This document shows positions 1-12,267 of a stretch of DNA of 64,000 bases, one piece after another (positions within the stretch are counted from its first letter, which is position 1; each line of letters opens with the position of its first letter). The notes under the pieces were generated by a model. The model saw nothing but the letters and a program-made list of their open reading frames with translations, did not search any database and was not told the DNA's origin. This DNA comes from Nocardia higoensis NBRC 100133 (GTDB lineage Bacteria > Actinomycetota > Actinomycetes > Mycobacteriales > Mycobacteriaceae), in contig NZ_BAGA01000077.1 in NCBI RefSeq assembly GCF_000308595.1, positions 186,001-250,000 on the forward strand, in the 5' to 3' direction. Position numbers and translations under genes: made by a program.

Positions 1-113
1 AGCATCGACGCCCTCTACCGGTGACGTCGATCGATGACTGTCGCCCCGCCGTGCGCGGCGCGTCCTTTCTTCGGTGTGCCCCCGGCCCCCCCGGGGGGCG
101 GTCCGGTGCCGGT

Positions 114-518
114 CTAACCGCCGGCGCGTTTGCGCCTCAACGTGTCGAGATCGACGACATTGCCATCGGGGCCGGAACTGCCCGGGTCGTTCTCCGGAGC
201 CGGGTGCCGCGCCGTGACGGGGGCGACCGGCCACCACCCTGTCTCGCGTTGCAGTTCCGATCGCAGTACGGGCTTGGTCGGTGCGGGGTCGAAGACGGAG
301 CCACCCTGCGCGCACCAGGTCCTGCGCGGCCCCCCGCCGGCCTCTTCCGTCACGCGCCGCGGACGACGCGGTAGCCGGGTGACTTTCGACGTGCCGTCTC
401 CAGCTCCGGGGGTCTCCATAGCCTTCATTCCTTCTTCCAGCGCGACCGCTGCGGCTCGTCGAACCTCTTCCCGCCGGACCCGTGGCAGATCCCATCCCGG
501 TTCGATTGCGTCGCGCAC
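114..518 (-). CDS. Small hypothetical protein
   Basis: Encodes 134 residues of unknown function. I chose the GTG at 518 because a strong GGGAGG ribosome-binding sequence lies 8 nt upstream on the minus strand. The same GGGAGG could also serve an overlapping ATG in another frame, which gives only 31 codons. The protein is rich in Arg, Pro and Gly, begins with a short charged helix-like segment (residues 10-35), and shows no membrane segment, signal peptide or recognisable motif. It lies downstream of kdpC on the same strand but 554 bases away, so operon membership is doubtful. Confidence 0.45.
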   Translation of the reverse strand: MRDAIEPGWDLPRVRREEVRRAAAVALEEGMKAMETPGAGDGTSKVTRLPRRPRRVTEEAGGGPRRTWCAQGGSVFDPAPTKPVLRSELQRETGWWPVAPVTARHPAPENDPGSSGPDGNVVDLDTLRRKRAGG

Positions 519-1072
519 ATCCGTATCCTCCCTCGATAGGCTACCGTCCCGCTCCCGAATGAGGTGGGGGACGATGCCGCTGTCTCGCAGCGAGGTGGCG
601 GGTTCGGCGACGCCATCGGCGGCACGAGAATCGATGGCGAATCAGCCCCCGCCAGGCATCCTTACTCGACCCGTTGTTCGAGATGGGGGACAGCCGAACG
701 GATGAGCCGTCGGCCGCCTTCAGGAAGTCGGCCGACGGGAGGCAGTAACGGCAGATCCAGCCGGTTCGAGATATGAGCCTGTAGCGCGAGTCGTAGAACT
801 TCTCGCTGTGCCGGCAGCAGTTCTCTCTGCGCAGTGTGATGCCGGTCGGATGGCGAGAGCGCCCGGCTCAGCGCCGCCGGCGGCTGCAATGTCGGGGCGT
901 CGGCTCCCAGATGGTCGGTCGTTTCCAGGCGCCCTACCGCCTCGACCGGAAACCACCGACCGAGTACGAAGCCGGACTACTATGCCAACTGCTCTCGGCA
1001 ACCCGCTGCGGACAGACAACCCGGTGCGCACGAAACCCGGGAGCTTCAGTTGTTGTTCGACCATTTTCGGGG
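519..1072. other. 554-base stretch without a supportable gene
   Basis: This lies between the kdpC stop and the small hypothetical gene. Short open frames exist on both strands but none has a good ribosome-binding site or recognisable family. In many actinobacteria kdpD/kdpE lie near kdpFABC; I see no kinase or receiver motif here. Confidence 0.5.
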
Positions 1073-1960
1073 TCAGCCGTGCATCGGATATCTGAGGTCG
1101 AGGTCGAGGTTGAGTTCGACCACGTTGACTCGGGGTTCGCCGAGGAAACCGAGTGTTCGGCTCTGGGTGTGCGCTTCGACGAGTTCGCGCACCTGATCGG
1201 CGGTGATGTGGCGGGCGTCGGCGATTCGGGCGACCTGGATATCTGCATACCTGGGAGAGATGTGCGGGTCCAGGCCGCTGCCGCTCGCGGTGACCGCGTC
1301 CGCGGGTACCGCGGTATGGCTGGTTGCGCTGCCGAAGATCGGGACGATGAGCCCGGTCGAGTAGTCCGCTCCGGGTTCGGCGCATTCCACGGTGAGTCCG
1401 AGGTAGGTGGCCAGGAACGGTGTGGCCGGACAGGTCTGGTTGATGCTGATGACCCGCACCGGCCGCGAGATTCGGCCGTCGGCGTCTCGCGGGCCGATGA
1501 CCGAGAGCACCGCGCCGAGGCCGTCGTCGGTGCAGAATGGACGGCTGCCGTCGACCCCCTCACGGTCGCCGATGGCCTTGCTCCGAGAGCACACCGTCGA
1601 TAGCAGGCTCAGCGTTACCTTCGTCGGGTCGGTGTCCAGGGTGTCGACGATGCTTTCGGGTCCGAGATTGCTTGCCGCGGTGGACAGCGGGTCATATCCT
1701 GCCCCTGCCACGGAGGGGCGGCTCTGGAAGTACTGCGCCAAGGCGTTGCCGTCGGCGTCGGTGAACGACTGCCCGATGAGGCTGCTGCCGACCAGTTTGC
1801 CGTCGGAGGTGAGCAATGAGCCCTCGGCCTTGTCGCGCAGGCCGGGAGCCTGCGCGACTGCGAAGACCGCTAGCGGATAGGCGATTCCGGTGATCGCGGT
1901 GAGCACGAGCAGCGCGCGCAGCGCTGCGACATGCTGATGAAGCCGTGTTGGCATCTTCAT
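1073..1960 (-). CDS. kdpC: K+-transporting ATPase subunit KdpC, with a large insertion
   Basis: KdpC is the single-span chaperone-like subunit of the high-affinity KdpFABC potassium pump; its soluble domain faces outside. Residues 12-37 form the membrane anchor. Family motifs flank both ends of the soluble domain: QYFQSRPS (77-83), ASGSGLDPHISP (225-236) and RTLGFLGEPRVNVVELN near the C-terminus. At 295 residues it is about 100 longer than the usual ~190. The extra segment (about 103-217) lies between conserved blocks and carries four cysteines (124, 143, 177, 193), which could form disulfides outside the cell. The kdpB stop is 1 nt upstream of this ATG. Confidence 0.93.
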   Translation of the reverse strand: MKMPTRLHQHVAALRALLVLTAITGIAYPLAVFAVAQAPGLRDKAEGSLLTSDGKLVGSSLIGQSFTDADGNALAQYFQSRPSVAGAGYDPLSTAASNLGPESIVDTLDTDPTKVTLSLLSTVCSRSKAIGDREGVDGSRPFCTDDGLGAVLSVIGPRDADGRISRPVRVISINQTCPATPFLATYLGLTVECAEPGADYSTGLIVPIFGSATSHTAVPADAVTASGSGLDPHISPRYADIQVARIADARHITADQVRELVEAHTQSRTLGFLGEPRVNVVELNLDLDLRYPMHG

Positions 1961-1961
1961 T

Positions 1962-4103
1962 TCAGGACATCCCTGGAAAGAGTTGGACGACCAGGTTGAT
2001 GATCTTGATACCGATGAATGGTGCGACGATGCCGCCGAGACCGTAGATGGTCAGGTTGCGGCTGAGTAGTTTCGACGCGTTGGAGGGCGTGTAGTGCACC
2101 CCGCGTAACGCCAGCGGAATCAGGGCAACGATGACGAGTGCGTTGAAGATGACTGCGGACAGGATCGCCGACTCAGGACTGGCCAGGCGTATCACGTTGA
2201 GCAGGTCGAGGCCGGGGAACAGCCCGATGAACAGGGCGGGCAGGATCACGAAGTACTTGGCGATGTCGTTGGCGATGGAGAAGGTGGTCAGCGCGCCGCG
2301 GGTGATGAGCAGCTGTTTGCCGATCTTCACGATCTCGATGAGCTTGGTCGGGTCCGAATCCAGATCGACCATGTTCCCGGCCTCCTTGGCAGCGGAGGTA
2401 CCGGTGTTCATCGCGACCCCGACATCGGCCTGTGCGAGGGCCGGTGCGTCGTTGGTGCCGTCGCCGGTCATCGCGACGAGCCGTCCACCGGCCTGTTCCC
2501 CCTTGATCAGCGCCAGTTTGTGCTCCGGAGTGGCCTCGGCGAGGAAATCGTCGACGCCCGCCTCGTCGGCGATAGCTCTGGCGGTCATGGGATTGTCGCC
2601 GGTGATCATGATGGTGCGGATGCCCATGCGCCGCATTTCATCGAAGCGCTCGCGCATGCCGCGTTTGACGACGTCCTTGAGATGGATGACACCCAGCAGC
2701 CGTGCCCGGCCGTGGTCCACTTCCGCGACGGCAAGCGGCGTGCCACCCGAGGCCGAGATACTGTCGACGATGGCGCCGAGCTCCGCCGGTACGTCACCGC
2801 CCTGTGAGCGTACCCATTCGGTGACCGCGCCGGTCGCCCCCTTGCGCAACCGGTGGCCGTCCGACAGGTCGACACCCGACATGCGGGTGTGGGCGGTGAA
2901 CTTCACCCAGGTCGCTCCGGTCAGTTCACCGGGCGTCCGCGCGCGTTTGTTGAACGCCTGTTTGGCGTAGACCACGATGGACCGACCCTCGGGGGTCTCG
3001 TCGGCCAGGCTGGACAGCTGTGCCGCGTCGGCCATCTCGTCATCGGGAACGCCCGGCAACGGGACGAATTCCGAGGCTTGCCGGTTGCCGAGGGTGATGG
3101 TGCCGGTCTTGTCCAGCAACAGCGTGTTCACATCGCCTGCAGCCTCCACTGCATGGCCCGACATGGCCAACACGTTACGTTGAACCAGCCGGTCCATGCC
3201 CGCGATGCCGATGGCCGAGAGCAGTGCGCCGATAGTGGTCGGGATCAGGCAGACCAGCAGCGAGACCATGACGATCCCGGTGACACCGTGCGCGTCGAGC
3301 GCTGCCGTGTCGGGTACACCGGGGTTGTCGGTCTTGGAGAAGATCGCCAGCGGTTGCAAGGTGACCACGGCGAAGAGGAAGATGATCGTCAGCGAGGCGA
3401 GCAGGATGTTGAGCGCGATCTCGTTGGGCGTTTTTTGTCTGCTCGCGCCCTCGACCAAAGCGATCATCTTGTCCAGAAAACTCTGGCCGGGTTCCTGGGT
3501 AATCCGCACGACGATGCGATCCGAGAGCACATAGGTGCCGCCGGTCACCGCGGAGCGGTCGCCGCCGGATTCTCTGATGACCGGGGCGGATTCGCCGGTG
3601 ATGGTCGATTCGTCGACCGAGGCGATGCCCTCGACCACGTCGCCGTCGCCGGGGATCACCTGCCCGGCCTCGACGACCACATGGTCACCGCGCCGTAGTG
3701 CCGGTGCGGCCACCCGTTCTTCGACGGTCCGGCCGCCGGGTGTCCAGTCGGAGAGTCTGCGCGCGACCGTGTCGGTCCTGGCTTTGCGCAGCGCGTTGGC
3801 TTGTGCTTTGCCTCGGCCCTCGGCTACGGCTTCGGCCAGGTTCGCGAAGATCACTGTCAGCCACAGCCACACCACGATCGCCCAGGCGAAGAATGTGGGG
3901 TTCGCGATCGCGAGTGCCGTCGACCAGAGCGCGCCGATCTCGACGATGAATATCACCGGATTGCGCCACATGGTTCGTGGATCGAGTTTGCGGATCGCGT
4001 CGGGGAGCGAGGTGAGCAGCATCTTCGGATCGAGCGCGCCCCGACGGACGCCCTTGCTCGGACGTTCGGCGTGATCGTCTACATCTGTTACGGCACCGGT
4101 CAT
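1962..4103 (-). CDS. kdpB: K+-transporting P-type ATPase subunit KdpB
   Basis: KdpB is the ATP-hydrolysing subunit of KdpFABC. The 713 residues include the actuator-domain TGES motif (169-172; its serine matches the site known to be inhibitory when phosphorylated in E. coli), the phosphorylation motif DKTGT with Asp331, and a C-terminal [12 protein letters not shown] hinge motif. Length and domain order are normal and no key residue is missing. It follows kdpA after 1 nt and precedes kdpC by 1 nt, so the pump is one tightly coupled transcript. The N-terminal ~40 residues are the variable cytoplasmic leader typical of actinobacterial KdpB. Confidence 0.97.
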   Translation of the reverse strand: MTGAVTDVDDHAERPSKGVRRGALDPKMLLTSLPDAIRKLDPRTMWRNPVIFIVEIGALWSTALAIANPTFFAWAIVVWLWLTVIFANLAEAVAEGRGKAQANALRKARTDTVARRLSDWTPGGRTVEERVAAPALRRGDHVVVEAGQVIPGDGDVVEGIASVDESTITGESAPVIRESGGDRSAVTGGTYVLSDRIVVRITQEPGQSFLDKMIALVEGASRQKTPNEIALNILLASLTIIFLFAVVTLQPLAIFSKTDNPGVPDTAALDAHGVTGIVMVSLLVCLIPTTIGALLSAIGIAGMDRLVQRNVLAMSGHAVEAAGDVNTLLLDKTGTITLGNRQASEFVPLPGVPDDEMADAAQLSSLADETPEGRSIVVYAKQAFNKRARTPGELTGATWVKFTAHTRMSGVDLSDGHRLRKGATGAVTEWVRSQGGDVPAELGAIVDSISASGGTPLAVAEVDHGRARLLGVIHLKDVVKRGMRERFDEMRRMGIRTIMITGDNPMTARAIADEAGVDDFLAEATPEHKLALIKGEQAGGRLVAMTGDGTNDAPALAQADVGVAMNTGTSAAKEAGNMVDLDSDPTKLIEIVKIGKQLLITRGALTTFSIANDIAKYFVILPALFIGLFPGLDLLNVIRLASPESAILSAVIFNALVIVALIPLALRGVHYTPSNASKLLSRNLTIYGLGGIVAPFIGIKIINLVVQLFPGMS

Positions 4104-4104
4104 T

Positions 4105-5775
4105 TCAGTGGATTCCTTCGGCGAGCGGCCCGAGTGCGAGGGCAGGCAGGAAGGTGAGCGCGACCAGGATCACCGTCACCGCGACGACCATGCTGACGAA
4201 CTGTGGCCGATGCGTCGGCAGGGTGCCGATCGAGGCGGGGGTGGTGCCCTGTTGGGCCAGTGACCCGGCGAGGGCGACGACGAAGATCATCGGCAGGAAA
4301 CGGCCGAACACCATCGCCAGGCCGAGGGCGGTGTTGTACCACTCGGTGTTGCCGGCCAGACCGGCGAAGGCCGAACCGTTGTTGTTGGCCGCCGAGGTGA
4401 AGGCGTACAGCACTTCCGACAGTCCGTGCGGACCCGAGTTGAGCATGCCTGCTCGTTGCCCCGGCATCGCCGTCGCCACCGCGGTACCCACCAGGACTAT
4501 CAGCGGGCTGATCAGGAAGTACGTCGCGGCGAGTTTGATCTCTCGGGGGGTGATCTTCTTGCCGAGGTATTCCGGGGTGCGTCCGACCATGAGACCGGCG
4601 ACGAAGACGGTGATGACCGCGAGGATGAGCATTCCGTAGAGTCCCGAACCACTGCCGCCCGGTGCCACTTCACCCAGTTGCATGTTGAACATGGTCATCA
4701 TGCCTCCGAGGCTGGTGTAGGAGTCGTGGGACGAGTCCATCGCACCGGCACCGCTCAGGGTGGTCGCGCCGGAGAAGGTCGCCGAGTTGGCTACGCCGAA
4801 GCGGGTTTCCACGCCTTCCATGGACGCGCCGATCGCGGTCGGCACGGTGCCGTGGTGCGCCAGTTGGAAGATGCTGCTCAGGGAAACGCTGACGATGGCG
4901 ATGGTGCCCATGATCGCGGCGATCGCGTAGCCCTGTTTCTTGCTGCCCACCATGCGCCCGAAGGTGCGCGGCAGCGAGAAGCTGATCACCAGCAGCAGGA
5001 AGATCTCGATCCAGTTCGTCCAGGCGGTTGGATTCTCGAACGGGTGGGCGGAGTTGGCGTTGTAGAAGCCGCCGCCGTTGGTGCCGAGTTCCTTGATGAC
5101 TTCCTGGCTGGCCACCGGGCCGCCGGTGAGGGTCTGCTGCGTGCCGTTGAGCGTCGAGGCCACCTGGTCGTGCAGGTGGAAGTTCTGGATGACGCCGCCG
5201 GCGATGAGCACGATCGCGAAGACGAAGGCGATCGGCAGCAGGATGCGGATGGTGCCCCGCACCAGGTCCACCCAGAAGTTGCCGAGATCGCTGGTGCGCT
5301 GCCTGGCGAATCCGCGGACAAGGGCGATCGCCACGGCCATTCCGACTGCGGCGGAGACGAAGTTCTGCACCGCGAGACCGGACATCTGAACCAGGTGCCC
5401 CTGGGTCGATTCACCGGAGTAGCTCTGCCAGTTCGTGTTCGTCACGAAGCTGATTGCGGTGTTCCACGCGAGTGCCGGGGTCATCTCGGTGCCCGGATCG
5501 TCGAGGTGCAGTGGCAGTTTTCCCTGAATCAGTTGGAAGAAGAACAGGAACAAGACGCTGACCGCCGAGAACGCGAGCACGCTGCGCGTGTAGACGCTCC
5601 AATTGTGCTCGACGTGCGGTGATACGCCGATGGTCTTGTAGATGGCCCGTTCCGCGCGGGAGTGTTTGTTGCTGCTGTAGACCCGGAACATGTAGTCGCC
5701 GAGCGGTACGTGGACGAACGCGAGAGCGATGATCAGGGAGGCCGTGAAGACGATTCCCGCTGTTGTCGTGTTCAA
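4105..5775 (-). CDS. kdpA: K+-transporting ATPase subunit KdpA
   Basis: KdpA is the potassium-selective channel-like subunit of KdpFABC. Its 556 residues form about ten membrane spans, with selectivity-filter-type glycine motifs such as [12 protein letters not shown] and [15 protein letters not shown] and the family C-terminal block. The start is a TTG directly abutting the kdpF TAG stop; translation is probably coupled to kdpF because no separate ribosome-binding site is needed. Length is typical. It works with KdpB, KdpC and KdpF in the cytoplasmic membrane under potassium limitation. Confidence 0.96.
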   Translation of the reverse strand: MNTTTAGIVFTASLIIALAFVHVPLGDYMFRVYSSNKHSRAERAIYKTIGVSPHVEHNWSVYTRSVLAFSAVSVLFLFFFQLIQGKLPLHLDDPGTEMTPALAWNTAISFVTNTNWQSYSGESTQGHLVQMSGLAVQNFVSAAVGMAVAIALVRGFARQRTSDLGNFWVDLVRGTIRILLPIAFVFAIVLIAGGVIQNFHLHDQVASTLNGTQQTLTGGPVASQEVIKELGTNGGGFYNANSAHPFENPTAWTNWIEIFLLLVISFSLPRTFGRMVGSKKQGYAIAAIMGTIAIVSVSLSSIFQLAHHGTVPTAIGASMEGVETRFGVANSATFSGATTLSGAGAMDSSHDSYTSLGGMMTMFNMQLGEVAPGGSGSGLYGMLILAVITVFVAGLMVGRTPEYLGKKITPREIKLAATYFLISPLIVLVGTAVATAMPGQRAGMLNSGPHGLSEVLYAFTSAANNNGSAFAGLAGNTEWYNTALGLAMVFGRFLPMIFVVALAGSLAQQGTTPASIGTLPTHRPQFVSMVVAVTVILVALTFLPALALGPLAEGIH

Positions 5776-5862
5776 CTAGAACCTCTCGGGAAACAAGAGG
5801 GCCGCGACCATGAAGACCGCGACGCCGATGGCCAGCGCGAGGCCGATGATGTTCGCGATCAC
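5776..5862 (-). CDS. kdpF: KdpF, single-span accessory subunit of the Kdp pump
   Basis: A 28-residue peptide consisting of one hydrophobic helix that ends in FPERF, the typical KdpF tail. KdpF is known to stabilise the KdpABC complex in the membrane. The start is GTG at 5862, overlapping by 4 nt (GTGA) the stop of the upstream 27-codon ORF; the stop abuts the kdpA start. Position and composition make the identity secure despite the size. Confidence 0.88.
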   Translation of the reverse strand: MIANIIGLALAIGVAVFMVAALLFPERF

Positions 5863-5942
5863 AGTTCTTCCACCCCTCGCTGGATCAGGCCCAGCAGCGC
5901 GAAGACAGCCACGGTCAGCACCGTGAAGACCACGACAGACAT
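5859..5942 (-). CDS. 27-residue single-span membrane peptide upstream of kdpF
   Basis: An ATG at 5942 is preceded by GGAGG at good spacing and opens a 27-codon frame made of one hydrophobic helix (VVVFTVLTVAVFALLGLI) followed by a charged tail, QRGVEEL. Its TGA overlaps the kdpF GTG. The strong ribosome-binding site and 4-nt overlap indicate that it is translated as the first gene of the kdp operon. It resembles KdpF in architecture but not in sequence. Function unknown: a second small subunit of the pump, or a leader that couples translation to kdpF. Confidence 0.65.
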   Translation of the reverse strand: MSVVVFTVLTVAVFALLGLIQRGVEEL

Positions 5943-6344
5943 TCCTACAACCTCCAAGTGGTGCCCTTGTAGGGGCGCGGACACAGCGAGTCGAGCGGTC
6001 GTCCAGGCGTGGACAGAGCTCCTTTCCGGTTCCCAGCGCCTCATCGATGGGAATGTGACAGTTCACTTACGGCAGAAGCTCTGTTCGGTGAAAGGATGCC
6101 CTCGATGGCGGGTGGGGAGTCGGCAACACACCGCGAATGTCGCGTTGAGGGCGTGAGTGCCGAGTACGAAGGGATCAACGGGCCACCGATTGCGTCGAGA
6201 GCCAGCTTCGTCGATCCTTCGATGCCTCGTTGATCGTCCACCGACACGCCTCGACGCGGTGTCAGCGGCGTCCGCCAATCGCGTCGGCACCCTGTTGTGC
6301 CAGAAGGTCCTCCTCAGGGGCGGCGGATGGTCCTTTTCGTTCGT

Positions 6345-6413
6345 CTGTTCGCCGGCGCGATCGAGGTGGACATGTCCGCGCTCACCGGCGAATCGGAACC
6401 GACCGAACGCGTC
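6345..6413 (+). pseudogene. Relic of a second P-type cation ATPase (actuator-domain fragment)
   Basis: One reading frame here encodes AIEVDMSALTGESEPTER. The core SALTGES plus the preceding acidic/hydrophobic block is the hallmark of the actuator domain of P-type cation pumps. The flanking sequence drifts out of any recognisable P-type sequence in all frames, so I read this as the remains of a gene, not a small protein. It is on the opposite strand from kdpB and its wording differs from the KdpB motif (STITGES), so it is not a kdpB duplicate. Confidence 0.5.
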
Positions 6414-6594
6414 GGGGCCGCGCCACCGAGGCGTCGTTCACCCCGTTCCAGCACCCCGGCAACCAGCGCAGTGGGCTCGGCCCGTCCGTTGGCCGAACGT
6501 TTTGTCGGCGCGATTGGCGACACCATCGCCCCGAGGACACGCCCAGCGGCGGGTTCCGCCGTGATCACGTTGCCCGCCGTGCGGTATCCCGCCC

Positions 6595-6608
6595 GGGGCG
6601 AAAGTCCT
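6595..6608 (+). promoter_or_regulatory. Candidate DosR/DevR-like box upstream of the V-ATPase operon
   Basis: The 14-mer GGGGCGAAAGTCCT reads AGGACTTTCGCCCC on the other strand. Against the DosR-type pattern GGGACTTnnGnCCC (recalled from the mycobacterial literature) it has one mismatch at the 11 fixed positions. It sits about 100 nt upstream of the first V-ATPase ATG. A similar box lies at the same distance from the intact universal stress gene. Confidence 0.35.
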
Positions 6609-6709
6609 CAGCGCCGGGGGAGTTCGTCTCTGGAGGTGCGGCGGTGGCCCGGCTGATAATCGCTACAGGTTTCACCTGATCGCTACTGGTTTCGCCGGGC
6701 GGAGGTGTG

Positions 6710-7162
6710 ATGACAGGACTTCGGGACTTCCTGGCGCGGTTCCGTCCCATAGGCACGCCGGGTGCGCCGGGAGTGAGGGGTGTGCCCGTCGACCGCACCG
6801 CTGAGCAGACCCGGGAGCTGGAGCCTCTGTTCGCGCTCCTCGCGGACGCCGAACAGGAGGCGAGTGTGATCCGGCAGCGTGCCGTGGACGAGGGCGAGCG
6901 CATTCGTGCCGACGCGCGCAGGCGTGCCGACGCCCTCGTCGCCGGCGCCCGCCAACGTGCCGAGGGGCTACGGGCGGGGGCGGCGGCGAAAGCCAGAGCC
7001 GCTGCGGACACGGAACGGGACAGTGCCGAACGGACCGCAGCGGAGATGGCCGAGCACGTGCGGTGCCGGGCAGAGGAGAGGCTGCCGGAATACGTCGCCC
7101 GCGCGGTCGGGCGGGCTCGGGCGGCGCTCGACCAACTCGGCAATGACGCGGGGAGAGGATAG
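6710..7162 (+). CDS. V-type ATPase peripheral-stalk subunit (G/H-like)
   Basis: First gene of the V-ATPase operon. About 150 residues; from residue 30 onward it is a long, highly charged Ala/Arg/Glu-rich helix with heptad character (ADAEQEASVIRQRAVDEGERI and following), as expected for the elongated stalk subunit that pairs with subunit E to hold the A/B head. The N-terminal 30 residues are Gly/Pro rich. GGAGG at 6701-6705 precedes both a GTG at 6707 and the ATG at 6710; I prefer the ATG. The stop overlaps the next start by 1 nt. Coiled-coil sequence carries little family signal, so the call rests on position and composition. Confidence 0.7.
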   Translation: MTGLRDFLARFRPIGTPGAPGVRGVPVDRTAEQTRELEPLFALLADAEQEASVIRQRAVDEGERIRADARRRADALVAGARQRAEGLRAGAAAKARAAADTERDSAERTAAEMAEHVRCRAEERLPEYVARAVGRARAALDQLGNDAGRG

Positions 7163-8068
7163 TGGGTGCCGGATGGCTCATCGGTCAGGTGCGCGGACGC
7201 GCACTGCTGAGCCGCAGACTGGGTGACGCCGGCGCCCGCGACCTCGCCGCGAGCCCCTCGGTGGCCGCCGCCGTCGCGATTCTGGCGGAGGGTCCCTACG
7301 GCCGGTTCGTCCACAGCGGTCAGTCCCTCGCGGATGTCGAGCACGGAGTCGCCGCGACCACGTTGTGGCACCTGCGGGTGCTCGCGGGCTGGCAGCCGCG
7401 AGAAGGCGCCGAACTCGTGCGCCAGCTGGCGGGCTGGTTCGAGATCGCCAACGCCACCGAACACGCCCGCGCGTTGGCGGGGCAGGAGTCGGGGCGCCTG
7501 TTCGAGCTGGGGCGGCTCGCGACCGCTTGGTCTCGGCTGGCAGCGGCCGGGTCGCCATCGGCGTTGCGGGCCGCGCTGACGGCCTCGGCGTGGGAGGACG
7601 CCGGGGACGGCACCCCAGTGGCGGTGGCGGTGTCGATGGGGCTGGCCTGGGCGGCGAGGGTGCGGGCCGCGGTTCCCGAGGCCGCCGCCTGGGCCGAGGG
7701 TGGTGCGGCGCTCCTCGTCGCGCGGCAGCGGCTCGCCCTCAGCATCGATTTGCCCAGCGCGGTGGCCCGGCGGGCGGAAGCCGTACTCGGCGATGGCGCT
7801 ACGGCAAAGACGTGGGAGGCCTTTGCCACAGGGCTGCGCCCCGCCGCGCGCTGGCCGCTGGCCGATCTTGCCGGGCCCGAGGATCTGTGGCGGGGTGAGG
7901 CGGCTTGGTGGTCGAAAGTGTCGCGGGATTCCGCGCTATTGGTGCGGCAGCCGCGGCCGGGGCGCGCCACTCTGCTCGGCACGGTGGCGTTTCTCGCCGT
8001 GGATGCCCGCCGGGTGCGAGCAGCGCTGGAAGGCGCGGCGCGGGGCGGCCGAGTGCTGGAGCTCTTCG

Positions 8069-8082
<14 letters not shown>
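7162..8082 (+). CDS. V-type ATPase subunit C-like protein
   Basis: 306 residues, all-helical and Ala/Arg rich, starting with GTG that overlaps the previous stop (ATAGTG) and preceded by GGGAGAGG. In bacterial and archaeal A/V-ATPases, subunit C (yeast d) is a helical socket joining the central stalk to the membrane ring. The ending, TLLGTVAFLAVDARRVRAALEG plus a short tail, has the look of the end of subunit C proteins. The gene precedes subunit I here, whereas C often follows E elsewhere. Sequence similarity is weak by eye, so position in the operon is the main argument. It overlaps the subunit I start by 14 nt. Confidence 0.65.
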
Positions 8083-10024
<1,942 letters not shown>

Positions 10025-10028
<4 letters not shown>

Positions 10029-10546
10029 CCGCGTGCAACGAGATGGACGTGGCCCTGCGTCCCCTGCGCGAGACGATACTGCGACGTGCCCGCGCCGACG
10101 CCGATCGGACACTCGCCGGAGCGCAAGCCGACGCCGTGCGCGTGCTCGGGGGCGCCGAGCACGCTGCCGCCGCGATCCGGGAGGAAGCACGGGCGCGTGG
10201 GGAGGCGGAGGGAGCGCAGATCGCAGCCGCTGAACGTGCCCGAGCTCGGCGGCTCGTGCGCGCGGCGGAGCTGAGCGCCCGCGCACAGGTCTATGCCCGG
10301 CTACGGGAACGGGTCACCGCGACGCTGCGCGAGCTGTGTGACGAACCGGAGTACCCGCTTCTGCGGAAGAAACTGGCCGCCGAAGCGTACCGGATGCTCG
10401 GGTCGGACGCCGTGGTGGAGGACGCGCCTGCGGGGGGAGTGCTCGCCGAGGGCGAGGCGGCGCGAGCCGACTTGTCGCTGGATGGGTTTGCCGCACGTGC
10501 CGTCGCAGCTCTCGGACCGGAGCTGGAGGGGCTGTGGGCGTCGTGA
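10025..10546 (+). CDS. V-type ATPase subunit E (peripheral stalk)
   Basis: 173 residues. The first ~85 form a long charged helix (LRPLRETILRRARADADRTL onward) and the C-terminal half is a compact globular domain, the known arrangement of subunit E, which caps subunit B at the top of the peripheral stalk. The GTG start overlaps the F stop by 4 nt; the end overlaps the start of subunit A. It probably pairs with the first gene of the operon as the E/G-type stalk. Confidence 0.8.
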
Positions 10547-12267
10547 GCGGACCGGACGCCCGGGTGCGCCGCGTGTCCGGCCCCTTGGTCGAGCTGGATA
10601 CCGAGACCGACCTTGCGATGTACGACACGGTCGAGCTCGGGCCGTCGCGGATTCCCGGCGAGGTCGTCGCGATCGCGGACCGCGTGGTGACGGTCCAAGC
10701 TTACGAGTACACGGGCGGTCTGGCCCCGGGCGATCCCGCGGCCACCGGCGGTAGGCCCCTGTCCGCCAGGCTGGGGCCCGGGCTGCTGGGGCATGTGTTC
10801 GACGGGCTCCTGCGGCCCCTGTCCGGGGCGCCCGCCTTCTTGGCCCCTGGGGCAGCGGTTGCCGGTCAGAGCTCGTCCTGGGCGTTTCGGCCATCTGCCG
10901 CCGTGGGCGACGACGTGAACGAGGGTGGGCTGATAGGCATCGTGCCTGGCGTGGGTGCCATCGAGCATCGACTGCTGGTTCCGCCCGGCGTGACCGGTCG
11001 GGTCGAGTTCGTCGCGCGGCCCGGCGCCTACGCGGAGGATGCGGTGGTGGCCCGCGTGGCAGGTGTACCGGTGCGGCCGGTCGAGCACTGGCCGGTGCGC
11101 AGGCCCCGGCCCTACCGCATGCGGCGAGACGAGGTGGAGCCCCTGCACACGGGGCAGCGTGTGCTCGACCTGCTCTTTCCCGTCGCGCGCGGCGGTACGG
11201 CGGCCGTGCCCGGCGGCTTCGGCACCGGCAAGACCCTGCTGCTGCAACAGGTGGCCAAGTGGTGCGATGCCGACGTGATCGTCTATGTGGGCTGCGGCGA
11301 GCGTGGCAATGAGATGGCCGAGATCGTCGCGGAGCTGTTCGCGCTGACCGACCCGCACTCGGGCAGCACACTCGCCGACCGCACGGTCATCATCGCCAAC
11401 ACTTCGAACATGCCGATGATGGCGCGCGAGGCGAGTGTCCACACCGGAATGACGGTGGCCGAGTACTTCCGCGACATGGGCAACCACGTGGTGCTGATCG
11501 CCGACTCGACATCACGATGGGCCGAGGCGCTGCGCGAGTTCGGCTCCCGCACCGGTGCGCTGCCCGCGGAAGAGGGGTACCCGGCCGAGCTGGCTTCGGC
11601 GCTGGCGGCGTTCTACGAGCGGGCAGGCGCGGTGCAGACCCTCGGTGGGAGGGCGGGTTCGGTAACCGTGATCGGTGCCGTGTCGCCTCCTGGCGGCGAC
11701 CTGACCGAGCCCGTGACGGCCCACACCGAGCGATTCGTGCGCTGCCGCTGGACCCTCGATCGGGAGCTGGCCTACGCCCGCCACTATCCGGCCGTTTCTT
11801 GGGCTGGCTCGTTCTCCCGGGACGCCGAGGCCATCGGCGTCTGGTACGCGCGCTCGGGCGATCCCGAATGGTCCCAACGCCGGGGAAGGGTGACCGGGCT
11901 GCTGGCCGACGCGGACCGGCTGTCGGCGCTGGCCGAGTTGGTCGGTGCGGCGGCGCTGCCCGGGCACGAACGGGTGACGTTGCTGGGCGCGCGCCTGCTG
12001 CGGGAGGCTGTGCTGCAGCAGAGCGCGCTGTCCACACAGGACGCATTCTGCGCCGAGGACAAAATGGCTGCGCTGACCGATGCCGTGCTGGCGGTCATAG
12101 ATGCCGCCCAAGCCGCTGTGATCTCAGGTGCGGCCGCTGCCGTGGTCGAGGACGTCGACTTCTCGCCGCTGCTACGGGCCCGGGAGGAGACCGGGCCGCG
12201 CGACGCCGAGGGGGTCCGGGGCCCACGGGACACCGTGCTCGCCGCGCTGCACGAGGTGACACCATGA
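10543..12267 (+). CDS. ntpA: V-type ATPase catalytic subunit A
   Basis: Catalytic head subunit, 574 residues. It has the N-terminal beta-barrel ([13 protein letters not shown]), the non-homologous bulge region, the Walker A loop [10 protein letters not shown] (residues 224-233), the [11 protein letters not shown] arm, the adenine-region block and the usual C-terminal helical domain. Length is normal for the family. Two GTG starts are possible, 10534 and 10543; I chose 10543 because most junctions in this operon are 4-nt GTGA/ATGA overlaps. It ends overlapping subunit B by 4 nt. Retention of Walker A separates it from subunit B. Confidence 0.96.
   Translation: MSGPDARVRRVSGPLVELDTETDLAMYDTVELGPSRIPGEVVAIADRVVTVQAYEYTGGLAPGDPAATGGRPLSARLGPGLLGHVFDGLLRPLSGAPAFLAPGAAVAGQSSSWAFRPSAAVGDDVNEGGLIGIVPGVGAIEHRLLVPPGVTGRVEFVARPGAYAEDAVVARVAGVPVRPVEHWPVRRPRPYRMRRDEVEPLHTGQRVLDLLFPVARGGTAAVPGGFGTGKTLLLQQVAKWCDADVIVYVGCGERGNEMAEIVAELFALTDPHSGSTLADRTVIIANTSNMPMMAREASVHTGMTVAEYFRDMGNHVVLIADSTSRWAEALREFGSRTGALPAEEGYPAELASALAAFYERAGAVQTLGGRAGSVTVIGAVSPPGGDLTEPVTAHTERFVRCRWTLDRELAYARHYPAVSWAGSFSRDAEAIGVWYARSGDPEWSQRRGRVTGLLADADRLSALAELVGAAALPGHERVTLLGARLLREAVLQQSALSTQDAFCAEDKMAALTDAVLAVIDAAQAAVISGAAAAVVEDVDFSPLLRAREETGPRDAEGVRGPRDTVLAALHEVTP

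Larger units (their letters stand above)
5943..6709. other. Intergenic region between the divergent kdp and V-ATPase operons
   Basis: 767 bases without an intact gene. It should contain the kdp promoter (leftward) and the V-ATPase promoter (rightward). A short inverted repeat, CCCTTGTAGGG, lies just upstream of the first kdp ORF. The middle carries a P-type ATPase relic, and a DosR-like box lies about 100 nt upstream of the V-ATPase operon; both are listed separately. Confidence 0.6.

Noticed and set aside
1..24. Possible end of a plus-strand gene (frame 1 closes with TGA after seven codons)
   Set aside because: Too little sequence inside the window to support a gene.
5943..6344. c-di-AMP or other riboswitch ahead of kdp
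   Set aside because: No recognisable riboswitch core could be found by eye on the kdp-facing strand.
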